64,000 nt of DNA from Phycisphaerae bacterium RAS2 (GTDB taxonomy: Bacteria > Planctomycetota > Phycisphaerae > UBA1845 > UTPLA1), in the NCBI GenBank assembly GCA_007753915.1, contig CP036352.1, positions 558,001-622,000 on the forward strand, in the 5' to 3' direction. Within the stretch, counting starts at the first letter, position 1; each line of letters starts with the position of its first letter. This document shows positions 1 to 8,783 of this stretch, one piece after another. The notes under the pieces are model-generated. The model made no database searches and was not told where the DNA came from. It worked only from the letters and a program-made list of their open reading frames with translations. A program made the position numbers and the translations under genes.

Positions 1-1758
1 TTATGGCAGAATCGCCGCGAGGTAGGGACGCACATCCAGTCCGTTGGCGGCGCCGTCGAGGTTCATGTCGGCCCAGCACAGATGATGCGGCTGCTGGGGG
101 AATCCGAGCAGGGCATCGACAAACTCGGGCACGGTCAGCGGGACGCAAACGTCGCCTTTGTTGATCTGGTCGTAGACGATTCGGAACTTGATCCAGTCGC
201 CGCAGTCCACGTCGCCATCAAAATCCAGATCGTACGTCGCGCAAGGATCGGACACGACGCTGACCGCGCCGAGATTCAGGTGAACGCCGCAGTAATAGGG
301 AAACGCCCAGTTCGGGTGCGTGTTGACATTCAGAAACGCGTCGCTAAACACGACGTTGAACATGTTCCCCACGGTTCCCGTCGCCGGTCCGGAGTTGAAC
401 GCGCCGTCGGGCGATCCATCCAGCCCGCTGATCACGTTGTGCGTTCCACCCATCCAGGTCCAACGCACTGTGTCACCCACTTCAACGATCACATCGGGCG
501 GTGAGAACACATCGCCCGGCCCGACCGCAACGTTGACCAGCGCGGGACCATCATCGTCATACGAAACGCCCGGCCCGCTGTAGCACGCCGAGAACTGGTA
601 GCAGTCCAACCCGTCGAGCACGCCGTTCTGATCGTGGTCGCCCGGCAGCACCAGCCGAATGGCGCTCTGAAGCACCGTGGTGTCGACGTCATCCGTCAAC
701 AACAGGTCGAGGCCGTCGATGTTGTCGAGGGGGCCGAGACCGAAGTCCGCCGCGAAGGCGTAGGGGACAAACAGGCCGCCGCCCGTGGACGTGAACAAAT
801 CGGCCGGTCCGCGGCCGGGCATCGCGACGGTCGGCGAATCGCGCGTCAGCGAAAAGACAACCTGGTCGATGCCGGGGTTGAAGATGCCGTTGCCGTTGTC
901 AAAGACGATGAAGTCGTCGATGTCGTCGCCGGTGATGCCGGGCATGAGGCCCAGTTGCGCGGCGCTGACATAGAGCTGTTCGCCGCCCGGTCCTTCGGGG
1001 TTGAAGTCGATGTAGATGTTCGCTCCGCTCGGCACGCCGCCGGGCAGCGTCAGGAGCGACGGACTGTTTCGCGTTGCGGAATAGAAAAGCATGTCCCCGG
1101 GAATGCCTGATTCCAGCGCCGCCACCGGCACGCCGGGGCTGCTCATACCCTGCAACTCGTCCTGCGGCTGCGGATCGACATCGACGATCGGTGGTTCTTC
1201 GGGCTTGAGGTCGAGGTCGACGCCGCCGGTGTCGCCGCCGTTGCGGCCCAGCGTGTTGTTGTCGGGCGTGACGAGCAGAAGGGGCGTTGGCCCGTTCCGC
1301 GTGAAACCCGAGGTGCTGATGTACACGTCGCCGGCTGCCTGATGGCGCAGCGCCTGGTGTTGCACGTTGAAGGGCTTTCCGGCCGTGACGAGCACAGGGT
1401 CGGCCGCCGCCGCGCCGACGCTGGCGCGATCGACGCTGAATGTTAATACGAACGTCGCCATAGGCGGGACGCTGCCGCGGTTGAAGCTGAACCCGTCGAG
1501 ATCGTCGGCCGGATGGTTCAATCCAAGGGCCTGCCCGGAAAATCGAACGGTTGGCCCGGGTTTCTGAAGAATCGCCGAGGCGGTGATGGGGCCGCCGATC
1601 GTCGGCGAAGCGGCATCAATGGAGAAAAGCGGCGCTCGAATCGGCACGTCGGCCGGCGGTTGCGCGACGACACGATCGGGCGAGTGCCAGGCGATCGCTG
1701 CCGCGCTCGCAAGGAACCCGGCGCGCAAAAGGCACTTGAGAATCCCGCACGAAAGCAT
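1..1758 (-). CDS. Secreted cupredoxin protein with dockerin-like calcium repeats
   Basis: 585-aa secreted protein with an N-terminal hydrophobic signal of about 30 residues. A purine-rich ribosome site (GGAGGAGAAG) lies just before the ATG. About residues 408-502 form a plastocyanin/azurin-like cupredoxin domain, with His440 in GGTHNV and the CGVH motif (Cys490, His493). Three EF-hand/dockerin-like loops surround it (near residues 372, 508 and 567; e.g. DHDQNGVLDGLD). The two His and the Cys of a type-1 copper site are present, but the position five residues after His493, where the axial Met normally sits, is Ala. Inferred role: cell-surface or exported copper or electron-transfer protein. 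The fold assignment is by motif only; the first 370 residues match no family I recognise. Confidence 0.7.
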   Translation of the reverse strand: MLSCGILKCLLRAGFLASAAAIAWHSPDRVVAQPPADVPIRAPLFSIDAASPTIGGPITASAILQKPGPTVRFSGQALGLNHPADDLDGFSFNRGSVPPMATFVLTFSVDRASVGAAAADPVLVTAGKPFNVQHQALRHQAAGDVYISTSGFTRNGPTPLLLVTPDNNTLGRNGGDTGGVDLDLKPEEPPIVDVDPQPQDELQGMSSPGVPVAALESGIPGDMLFYSATRNSPSLLTLPGGVPSGANIYIDFNPEGPGGEQLYVSAAQLGLMPGITGDDIDDFIVFDNGNGIFNPGIDQVVFSLTRDSPTVAMPGRGPADLFTSTGGGLFVPYAFAADFGLGPLDNIDGLDLLLTDDVDTTVLQSAIRLVLPGDHDQNGVLDGLDCYQFSACYSGPGVSYDDDGPALVNVAVGPGDVFSPPDVIVEVGDTVRWTWMGGTHNVISGLDGSPDGAFNSGPATGTVGNMFNVVFSDAFLNVNTHPNWAFPYYCGVHLNLGAVSVVSDPCATYDLDFDGDVDCGDWIKFRIVYDQINKGDVCVPLTVPEFVDALLGFPQQPHHLCWADMNLDGAANGLDVRPYLAAILP

Positions 1759-1937
1759 GACTTCTCCTCCCAGTTCGGCGGCCTCTTCGCGGGATAGGTT
1801 GAATCAGCGGGCGGGGAGAACGCTCGTTTCACCCCGCTCGGCCGCCGGACACACCAGTATATCCGATCGACCCCATGAGAAGACGGATTTCGACCCCTCT
1901 TCGGCTGCAAATCACCGCCGAAATGGCCCCTTCCGGA

Positions 1938-4760
1938 CTAGGGATCGCGGTTCAGGGCGTTTTGGGGCCACGTCGAATCGCGCTGCAATCGACCCAGAAC
2001 CACGCGGGCCGCATAGCAATAATCCGCGTAATCGAAGGTTTGTTCGCAGGCGTCCAGCAGCATTGCGGCCGTCCCCTGTTTGCCGTCGACAAGCTTGCGC
2101 AGCCCGTCGAAGAAATAGGCGGCCGACCAGAGGAGCTTGTTTCGCCGCATGGAGTCATCCGCGGCAGCGCGCAGCGCCGAGAGCGTCTGCCGACCGCTGC
2201 AAACGTCTCGAATCTTTCGCTCCCAGTCGGGTGGTGCCGACTCTTCCATGACCGCGAGCGGCTCGGCATCAGCCGGGATTCGTGCAATCAACTGCTCCGC
2301 CTCGTCGAGTCGGCCCACCAGTTGCAGGATCGCGGCTGCGGAGTAGCTCGCGCGGGCGCTGCGCGGCTCGGCGTCGGCCACGGCGCGCACCATTCGCTCT
2401 GCCGCCTCGGGCTGCCCCTTGTCGAGGTGAACCAGCGCGGGGAAGAGGCCGGCGAACCAGATGCGGCGGGCGTCGCCCTGTCCCCCGGCCCCGGGCGCGG
2501 TGAACTCCTGCAACGCGCGAAGGTCGGCCAACGCTTCGTCGTGTCGCCCCAGCCAGTAATACAGTCGCCAGCGATATTCGTGAAGTTCGGCGAGGTCGTC
2601 CGGAGAACGGCAATGCGGCTCGCCCCGGTTGCGCGCGTCGATCGCGCGATTCAGGTCGCCGACGGCTTCCCAGTACTCGGCCTCGCAGGCATAGCCGCGC
2701 GGGCTGGTCGGCTCGCGCCGCTGGGCCTCGCGTGCCCAATGCAGCGCCCAATCGAAGTGCTCATCGCGACGCTTGGAATCCGTTCGCGCGCGCTCGTAGA
2801 TCTCCGCCGAAAGACGATACGTGATCGATAGCAGGTAGCACGGGTAGGCATGCGTCGATTGCAGCTCGCATGCGTTGAGCAGAACGCGCTCCTGTTCGTC
2901 GAAGGTGTCGTGCCGCCGCTGATGATACATCTTGGTGTTCAACGCCCGGGCGAGGTGCAGCATGGCCTGTGCATAGTTGTTGCGCTTCTCCCGCGCCAGA
3001 CGGAACTCGCCGATGGCCTCGTCCGGCCGATGACGCACCAGGGCCTGCCCCCGGAAGAAATGCTCCTCCGCCGACCGCTCGCCCGGAATCGCGTCGGCTT
3101 CGGCCAGCCAGCGCAGGGCTTCACCGTCCAGCCGACCGGTCCGCAATCGCTCGGCCCATGCGAGCAGGTATCGCGCGGTGCGTCGCTCATCGGGCGACTT
3201 TGCCGTTGCGACGGATTGTGTCAGTATTCTGACAGCATTCTGCGGGTCCGCGCGAAGGTCGGAGAGGCCGGTCGTGATAAGCTCGATGGCGCCTACGGCG
3301 TCGTCCGCGGCGGGCCAGAGCGCCTGGGCCTGCGCCAGGAGTTGCTTGGCCTCGGCCGGTTTGCGGTAGTCATCGTGTGCCAGAAGGCTGAAGGCACGTG
3401 CGATCAATTCGCTGCTTCGCTCGCGCCGGGCGTGCTGCGACTGGCTGCGCCAGAGCAGACCGCCCCCGATCAGCAGGGCCACGAGGACGCAGATCGTCGT
3501 CAAGGCCGGATGCCGCCGAATGAACTTCCAGCCTTTCTCCAGCAACCCGACGCGCCGCGCGTGGATGGGTCGATTCTCAACGAATCGGCGCAGGTCGGCG
3601 GCCAGCGCGCCGGCGCTCGTGTAGCGCCGAGACGCGTCCTTCTCCAGTGCCCGCAGGCAGATGGTCTCCAGGTCCGTTGGAATCGACGGATTGATTTTTC
3701 GCGGCGGCTTCGGCTCGCGCGTGCAGATTCGCGCGACAAGCTGCTCGCGCGTCACGCCGTCGAACGGCCGCTCGAGCGTGAGCAGCTCGTACAGCGTGAC
3801 GCCCAGCGAGAACACATCCGTGCGATGATCGACCGTTCGGCGCGCGAAGCCCACCTGCTCCGGCGACATGTATGCAGGCGTGCCGATCATTTCGCCCGTG
3901 AGCGTCATGCCAGGTTCATCGAGCAGCCGCGCCAGGCCGAAGTCGGTGATGTGCAATTGCCCGTCCGACCCGAGCAGAAGATTCTGCGGCTTGATGTCAC
4001 GATGCAGCACGCCCGCGTTGTGCGCGTGCTCAAGCCCCTCGGCCGCGCCGCAAATGAGCATGGCCACATCGCGGAAGCGCGAGCCGTCCAGCGAGACGAG
4101 CAGGGCCGCGCTGGCCGTGTGGAAGTCGTCAAGAGGCGGTGCGTGTGCGGCCGGTGATTGCGTAGGGTGGGCATGGCCCACCTTCGATGATCGGTCGCGT
4201 GCTTCGGCTCCCGCGCGGCGACGACGAATGACGCGATCGAGACTCTCGCCGTCGATCAGCTCCATCGCGTAGTAGAAATGCCCATCGTGCTGACCCTGTG
4301 CATACACCGGGACGATGTTCGTATGATGCAGCCGGGCGGCCGCCTGGGCCTCGCGCACGAAGCGCGAGACGGCTTTGTCGTCCGCGCCGGCCAGCGCGGG
4401 CAACACCTTCAAGGCCACGATGCGATTGAGCGACAATTGTCGCGCGCGATAGACCACGCCCATCCCGCCGCGGCCGATCTCGCCGACGATCTCAAAATCA
4501 CCCAACCGGCTGCCGGGTTTCCACGTGGTCGGTGTCGGCGCATCGCGCGAAGGAGCCGCATCGCGCGGCGCGCTGTTCGGGAGTCGCCCCTCCTGCTCCC
4601 GCGCTTCGCTCAAAGCCCCGAGCAGGTGGCGCGTGTCGCGCAGGGCTGTGCGGCAGCGCGAACACTTCGCCAGGTGGCCCTCCAGCGTGGCACGCTGCGA
4701 GGCGTCCAGCGTCTCCTCGACGTAATCGAGCAGCAGCCCGTCGGCTTCTTCGCAGTTCAT
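1938..4760 (-). CDS. Membrane Ser/Thr kinase with zinc-finger N-terminus and TPR sensor
   Basis: 940 aa. Residues 1-50 are an anti-sigma-type zinc finger (His29-x3-Cys33-x2-Cys36). Residues 88-395 are a Hanks-type kinase: glycine loop GRGGMG at 96-101, Lys118, HRDIKPQN at 253-260 and DFG at 273-275. An unusual basic insert of about 35 residues (180-215) lies before the catalytic loop. One membrane helix is at about 421-437, followed by some 500 residues of tetratricopeptide-like helices. Its start overlaps the stop of the upstream ECF sigma gene by 4 bp, so the two are translationally coupled. Inferred role: it binds or phosphorylates the sigma factor in response to a signal on the TPR side. 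All catalytic motifs are intact. Confidence 0.9.
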   Translation of the reverse strand: MNCEEADGLLLDYVEETLDASQRATLEGHLAKCSRCRTALRDTRHLLGALSEAREQEGRLPNSAPRDAAPSRDAPTPTTWKPGSRLGDFEIVGEIGRGGMGVVYRARQLSLNRIVALKVLPALAGADDKAVSRFVREAQAAARLHHTNIVPVYAQGQHDGHFYYAMELIDGESLDRVIRRRRAGAEARDRSSKVGHAHPTQSPAAHAPPLDDFHTASAALLVSLDGSRFRDVAMLICGAAEGLEHAHNAGVLHRDIKPQNLLLGSDGQLHITDFGLARLLDEPGMTLTGEMIGTPAYMSPEQVGFARRTVDHRTDVFSLGVTLYELLTLERPFDGVTREQLVARICTREPKPPRKINPSIPTDLETICLRALEKDASRRYTSAGALAADLRRFVENRPIHARRVGLLEKGWKFIRRHPALTTICVLVALLIGGGLLWRSQSQHARRERSSELIARAFSLLAHDDYRKPAEAKQLLAQAQALWPAADDAVGAIELITTGLSDLRADPQNAVRILTQSVATAKSPDERRTARYLLAWAERLRTGRLDGEALRWLAEADAIPGERSAEEHFFRGQALVRHRPDEAIGEFRLAREKRNNYAQAMLHLARALNTKMYHQRRHDTFDEQERVLLNACELQSTHAYPCYLLSITYRLSAEIYERARTDSKRRDEHFDWALHWAREAQRREPTSPRGYACEAEYWEAVGDLNRAIDARNRGEPHCRSPDDLAELHEYRWRLYYWLGRHDEALADLRALQEFTAPGAGGQGDARRIWFAGLFPALVHLDKGQPEAAERMVRAVADAEPRSARASYSAAAILQLVGRLDEAEQLIARIPADAEPLAVMEESAPPDWERKIRDVCSGRQTLSALRAAADDSMRRNKLLWSAAYFFDGLRKLVDGKQGTAAMLLDACEQTFDYADYCYAARVVLGRLQRDSTWPQNALNRDP

Positions 4761-5335
4761 AACGACGAATCGTCAAACGATTTGAGATGCTCGCGCAGCT
4801 CGCGCGTCGCCTTCGACAATCGGGCCTTCACCCCCGCCAGCGACAGGCCCACCGCCTCGGCCACTTCCTCGCGCGACAAGCCTTGAAAGAAGTAGAGGAT
4901 CACCACTTCGCGAAGCGGCTCATCCATCGACTCGATCGTCATCTGAACGCGCTGGGCGCGGTCGGCTTTCATCGCCTGACCCGCCGGCGTTGACTTTTTG
5001 TCCAGTGGAATCGCCCCGCGCTCGAACAGGTGTCGACTCGTGGCCAATGCTGACAGCCGTGCCTTCGGGTGCATTCGGCGAATCTCGTCGATCGAACGGT
5101 TGCGCGTGACCTGATACAGCCATCCGCGCAGGCTGCCGCTGGGGCGAGTTTGTTCGGACATGCGGCAGCACTTCAACAGGACGTCCTGCACGATGTCTTC
5201 GGCCAGCGCTGCGTCGTACACCATGCGCTGGCAGAACAGACGCAGCTCGGTGCCGTAGCGGTGGCTGATTTCCTCCACCGCGGCGTCATTGCCCGCCTGC
5301 AACTGAGCCATCAGTTCCGAATCGGTCAGGGTCAT
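4757..5335 (-). CDS. ECF-family RNA polymerase sigma factor
   Basis: 192 aa if started at the ATG beginning MTLTDSEL, preceded by GAGAAGG. A start 96 nt further upstream is open but adds a non-homologous tail. Region 2 contains the EDIVQDVLLK helix and GWLYQVTRNRSIDEIRR. Region 4 contains REVVILYFFQGLSREEVAEA followed by GLSLAGVKARLSKATREL, a good helix-turn-helix. This is the usual two-domain ECF layout. It overlaps the downstream zinc-finger kinase gene by ATGA, so the pair is an operon in which the kinase is the likely partner or anti-sigma. Target promoters cannot be read from the sequence. Confidence 0.9.
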   Translation of the reverse strand: MTLTDSELMAQLQAGNDAAVEEISHRYGTELRLFCQRMVYDAALAEDIVQDVLLKCCRMSEQTRPSGSLRGWLYQVTRNRSIDEIRRMHPKARLSALATSRHLFERGAIPLDKKSTPAGQAMKADRAQRVQMTIESMDEPLREVVILYFFQGLSREEVAEAVGLSLAGVKARLSKATRELREHLKSFDDSSL

Positions 5336-5752
5336 GCCTTCTCGCCGTACTGCGTTCCGCAGGCCGAATTTTTTTGAAATCTCCGGTAGCCGGTTGCGAT
5401 CCTGCCGCGTCTTCCCTTGGGAAAGCAGCACGCTTCAACTTCTCTTCCCACCCTCCAGGGCAGGCGCTGACCCTCGTCTGCCGATCAGGCTCGGCTGTCT
5501 CTCGTGTTTGCCTTGTGCAGACGCGAGCCGCCGGGCCTGATGTTTCTACCCAAGGCTGATTCAGTCGAACGGGTCGCCGCCGCGCACACACTTTGGGCAT
5601 CGACGCACAGCGCGGACCGATATTTTAGCCCGCTTGGGTCTCTTCAGGTAGGGGTTTGAACGGAAGCGAATTGAGGGGGATTTCTGATTCAGGGGTTGAT
5701 CCGAGTCCCAGACCTGACGGTCGGGACTCGGTATGGGCGGCCTGGCACGCCC
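5336..5752. other. Gene-free stretch between sigma factor and sigma-54 regulator genes
   Basis: About 417 bp with no credible reading frame. It holds the promoter region of the leftward sigma/kinase pair, which I could not resolve, and the 3' flank of the leftward NtrC-type gene. The only clear structure is the hairpin at 5701-5731, listed separately. Confidence 0.5.
5701..5731 (-). terminator. Strong stem-loop after the NtrC-type regulator
   Basis: Perfect 9-bp arms CCGAGTCCC / GGGACTCGG enclose a further GACC-TGAC-GGTC stem, with one bulged A. It lies 22 bp past the stop of the leftward regulator gene, where a transcript end is expected. There is no uridine tract directly after the stem, so a Rho-independent terminator is only possible; an RNA-stabilising 3' stem or a dispersed repeat are alternatives. 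Confidence 0.4.
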
Positions 5753-7138
5753 TTACGCTTCGCTGCTCTGATGACTTTTCAGCAGTCCGTATTGATCCAT
5801 GCGGTATCGCAACTGGTCGCGCGTGAGATGCAGCAGTTTCGCCGCGCGCGTCTGATTGTTGTCGGTCATCGCCAGGGCCTGGCGCACGAGCGATTCCTCG
5901 ACATCTTTCAGGCTCACGCCGCCGGGCGGCAGTTCGAATTGCACGGAGCTTCCGTTCGCGCCCGATCCGTGGCCGATGACGAGGTCTTCGGGGCCGATCA
6001 TCGGTTGCTTGCAAAGCAGCACGGCGCGCTCCATCGCGTTGCGCAGCTCTCGCACATTGCCGGGCCACGCGTACTTCATCAGTTTGTCAATCGCCGCCGG
6101 CGCCAGCCCGCGCACGTCGCGGCGGAACTCCTTCGCGAACGTCCCGACGTAGTAATCCGCCAGCAGACGGATGTCGTCTCCACGCTCGCGCAGCGGCGGC
6201 AGGTCGACGGCGATGATGTTCAGACGATAGAACAGGTCCTCGCGGAACTTGCCTTCGGCGATCAGCTTGTTGACATCGCGATTGGTCGCCGCGATCACGC
6301 GCACGTCCACGGCGATGTCCGACGTGCCGCCGACTCGCCGAAACGCGCGCTCTTCGAGGAAGCGAAGCAGCTTGGCCTGCAGCGCCGGAGGCATGTCGCC
6401 GACTTCGTCGAGAAAGACCGTGCCGCCGTCGGCCAATTCGAGCAGCCCCTTCTTGCGCTGCTTGGCATCGGTGAACGCCCCGCGCTCGTGACCGAACAGC
6501 TCGCTTTCCAGCAGATGCTCCGACAGGGCGGTGCAGGTGATGTTCATGAACGGCCGCCCGGCGCGCTCGGAGTTGTAGTGAATCGTTTTGGCGACGAGGT
6601 CCTTGCCGGTGCCGCTTTCACCGCGCAGGAACACGGTCGAGGACCCGCTTCCGGCGACATCGCGAATGAGTTCAAACAACCGTGCCATGGCGGGGCAGCG
6701 TCCGAGGATGCGATCGAATCCGAACCGTTCCTGCATCTGGCCGCGCAGGTCGCGCAGCTCGCGGCGCAGTCGCGTCGTCTCGAGCACTTTCGCGACGGTG
6801 AGCATCAGCGCGTCCATCTTGAAAGGCTTGCTGACGTAGTCGTAGGCCCCCAGGCGCATGGCTTCGACCGCGTTCTCGACGTTGCTGTAGGCCGTCATCA
6901 TCAGCACGACGATTTCGGTGTCCTGCTCGCGGATCTTGCGCAGGACTTCAAGGCCGGTGCGGTCGGGCAGCTTGTAATCGAGCATGACGAGATCGAACGT
7001 CGCGGTTCCGAGCTTGGTCAGGCCCTCGTCGGCTGTCGCCGCTTCCTCGACGGCGTACCCTTCTTCCTGAAAGCGCTGCAACAGCGACCAGCGAATGAGC
7101 TTTTCGTCTTCGATGATGAGGATGCGTGGTTTACTCAT
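5753..7138 (-). CDS. NtrC-family sigma-54-dependent response regulator
   Basis: 461 aa. The receiver domain (1-120) has acidic pocket residues Glu10/Asp11, phospho-acceptor Asp54 and Lys104. The AAA+ domain (140-375) has Walker A GESGTGK at 173-179, the sigma-54 contact loop as GAFTDA at 220-225 (a variant of GAFTGA), Walker B VFLDEVGD at 241-248, and an arginine-finger region. The C-terminal Fis-type helix-turn-helix is at 413-452. It activates sigma-54 promoters once phosphorylated. It lies 69 bp downstream of the globin-coupled histidine kinase on the same strand, so the two form a two-component operon. Sigma-54 sites in the intergenic region upstream of the kinase are its obvious candidate targets. 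Confidence 0.93.
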   Translation of the reverse strand: MSKPRILIIEDEKLIRWSLLQRFQEEGYAVEEAATADEGLTKLGTATFDLVMLDYKLPDRTGLEVLRKIREQDTEIVVLMMTAYSNVENAVEAMRLGAYDYVSKPFKMDALMLTVAKVLETTRLRRELRDLRGQMQERFGFDRILGRCPAMARLFELIRDVAGSGSSTVFLRGESGTGKDLVAKTIHYNSERAGRPFMNITCTALSEHLLESELFGHERGAFTDAKQRKKGLLELADGGTVFLDEVGDMPPALQAKLLRFLEERAFRRVGGTSDIAVDVRVIAATNRDVNKLIAEGKFREDLFYRLNIIAVDLPPLRERGDDIRLLADYYVGTFAKEFRRDVRGLAPAAIDKLMKYAWPGNVRELRNAMERAVLLCKQPMIGPEDLVIGHGSGANGSSVQFELPPGGVSLKDVEESLVRQALAMTDNNQTRAAKLLHLTRDQLRYRMDQYGLLKSHQSSEA

Positions 7139-7152
7139 GATGCTCTTTCCTT

Positions 7153-7173
7153 GTGAGCCGTCAGCCGTGAGCC
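7153..7173. repeat. Three tandem degenerate heptamers (GTSAGCC)
   Basis: Three consecutive 7-bp units, GTGAGCC, GTCAGCC and GTGAGCC, fill the spacer between the histidine kinase and its regulator. The 7-bp period matches the arrays around the four-helix-bundle genes in the atp operon and at 26136. No inverted partner or gene is attached here. Confidence 0.5.
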
Positions 7174-7207
7174 CTCGTGCTTTTGTTTCGTCGTTTCTCT
7201 CTCGCGG

Positions 7208-8416
7208 TTACATCCCCGCGGGAATCTCGACGGTGACGCGGGTTCCTTTTCCAATCTTGCTCTCGATGTCCATCGCGCCGCGATGGGCTTCGACGATGCG
7301 CTTGCAGATCGACAGGCCCAGACCCGTCCCGCGCGCCTTGGTGGTGTAAAACGGCTCGAACACCCGCACCAGCACATCCGACGCCATGCCGCAGCCGTTG
7401 TCTTCGATGGTCAGGCGCACCAGGGCGTCGGCCTCATCAATTCGACATCGAATCGTGCCGCCGCGTTCGCAGGCATGCGCCGCGTTGAGCAACAGGTTCG
7501 ACACGACCTGGTGCATTTGTGCCTCGTCCGCCTGCACGGTGCAGGATGCCTCCATGTTCTCGCACATCACGCGCACATCCCGAAACGCCGGCTCCTCCCG
7601 CAGCAGAACGAGCGCATGGCCGATGAGTTCGCACAAATCGACACGGGACTTTTCCGGCGGTTTGGGCCGGGCGTAGATCAGCAGGTCGCGCACGGCCGCA
7701 TCGAGTCGGTCGATCTGTCGCAGCGACTCGGCGATGATTTCGCGGTGCGGATGGTTGGTCGCCATGCCCGCGCCGAGCACCTGGATCGCGCCGCTGATTC
7801 CCGCAAGCGGGTTCTTGATCTCGTGCGCCAGCGAAGCCGCGAGCTGACCGATCGTGGCGAGGTGCTCGGCTTCGCTGATGCGTTGCTCGTAGTGGGCGCG
7901 TTCCAGGTCCTGCATCTGACGGACAAGGTCCTCGCGATAGGTCTGGTTCATGATGGCCAGTTCAAGGTCCAGCAGCTTATGCAACGCGCGCAGCGTCGCC
8001 CCCTGAATCGGATCAGGAAGCGCCAGCTTTCGGATTCGGCCGTTCAATTCCAGCCGGATGACGTTCATCGCCATGAACATGTAGTGCTGGGGGAGTTCGA
8101 CGCGGACGTGTGTTCGCCCGATGCGACAGCGAGATTCGTAATAGGCCTCGTCATACGTTCCGCTGAAAAGCTCGTCGAGCCAGACAAGCAGGGTGCTGCG
8201 GAGCCGCGCCATGGTGGCCTGCGCGGTCGATTCATCGCCGCCATGACCGCGGAAAACGGCGCTGGCGCCGGGTTGCTGAAGGAGCCGCGCGTAGAAGTGA
8301 TCGACCACATCGGAAAGCTGTGGTGCGATGCGCGAGCGGATGTCGGCCAGCGCAGCGGCGTCCGATTCTCCGAACTGGAGATAGCTTTTCATTTCGCGAA
8401 ACAGTTCATTGGACAT
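7208..8416 (-). CDS. Globin-coupled sensor histidine kinase
   Basis: 402 aa from the ATG beginning MSNELFRE, preceded by TTGGAG; longer upstream starts add an unrelated tail. Residues 5-165 match a protoglobin/globin-coupled sensor domain: distal Tyr42 in VVDHFYARLL and proximal His103 in RIGRTHVRVEL, so haem binding of O2, NO or CO is expected. A coiled linker leads to HisKA (His198 in SLAHEIKNP) and HATPase_c (Asn311, DNGCGM from 339, FEPFYTTK, GTGLGLSI). There is no membrane segment, so it is a cytoplasmic gas sensor. It is co-transcribed with the NtrC-type regulator just downstream. Haem binding is inferred from the two conserved residues. Confidence 0.88.
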   Translation of the reverse strand: MSNELFREMKSYLQFGESDAAALADIRSRIAPQLSDVVDHFYARLLQQPGASAVFRGHGGDESTAQATMARLRSTLLVWLDELFSGTYDEAYYESRCRIGRTHVRVELPQHYMFMAMNVIRLELNGRIRKLALPDPIQGATLRALHKLLDLELAIMNQTYREDLVRQMQDLERAHYEQRISEAEHLATIGQLAASLAHEIKNPLAGISGAIQVLGAGMATNHPHREIIAESLRQIDRLDAAVRDLLIYARPKPPEKSRVDLCELIGHALVLLREEPAFRDVRVMCENMEASCTVQADEAQMHQVVSNLLLNAAHACERGGTIRCRIDEADALVRLTIEDNGCGMASDVLVRVFEPFYTTKARGTGLGLSICKRIVEAHRGAMDIESKIGKGTRVTVEIPAGM

Positions 8417-8580
8417 GCTCCAATTATAACCCCTGAACTTGACAGGCTTTATGGTCCGTTCGGGGGCAATGTGAGGAGCAGGTCGCGGTTTCGCTTCAGT
8501 CACAAGTTGAATCCTGATCGACACTTAGACGACTTCCTTTCGCGCCGACCGTCGGCACGGCGGAGGCTGCTGTTGCAAGA

Positions 8581-8595
8581 GCAACCACCGTGCCA
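8581..8595 (-). promoter_or_regulatory. Sigma-54 promoter for the globin kinase / regulator operon
   Basis: Read on the minus strand this is TGGCACG-N4-TTGC, an exact match to the sigma-54 -24/-12 consensus with GG-N10-GC spacing. Predicted start near 8570 gives a leader of about 154 nt before the kinase ATG. It implies that the NtrC-type regulator in the operon controls its own expression. Confidence 0.75.
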
Positions 8596-8667
8596 AATTC
8601 CGCAATGTCGTTTTTCGCCTTGCAGCGGCTTTTGGCGCGATGTGCAACGGGTTTTCGCTGCGGGATG

Positions 8668-8685
8668 TCGCGCACGCATACGCGA
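8668..8685. promoter_or_regulatory. Candidate enhancer site shared by the divergent sigma-54 promoters
   Basis: Inverted repeat TCGCG-N8-CGCGA, roughly 70-100 bp from both sigma-54 promoters, the distance at which NtrC-type activators bind. In GC-rich DNA a 5-bp arm repeat is weak evidence; GATGTCG/GATGTGC-like motifs at 8604, 8639 and 8664 are alternative recognition elements. Confidence 0.25.
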
Positions 8686-8768
8686 GAAAAGACCCATCGA
8701 AGCGGGATTCAATTACCCGGAAACGCGATCCGAGCTTGCGCATCGGCCGGCGCATTTGAAGGGGCAAT

Positions 8769-8783
8769 TGGCACAGACCTTGC
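8769..8783 (+). promoter_or_regulatory. Sigma-54 promoter for the CBS / Cys-rich / hemerythrin operon
   Basis: TGGCAC-N5-TTGC with exact GG-N10-GC spacing. The predicted start near 8795 gives a leader of about 100 nt to the CBS gene ATG at 8894. It faces away from the sigma-54 promoter of the globin kinase operon. Confidence 0.7.

Noticed and set aside
2850-4157. 435-codon plus-strand frame opposite the kinase gene
   Set aside because: Arg/Gln/Ala-rich shadow frame with no fold signature, while the kinase on the other strand has all catalytic motifs. The same reasoning applies to long frames opposite the regulator, PQQ, enolase, cytochrome b and atpA genes.
8423-8429. TATAAT-like box just before the globin kinase ATG
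   Set aside because: It would place the transcript start at or past the ribosome site and has no matching -35 box on that strand; the sigma-54 element upstream is a much better promoter.
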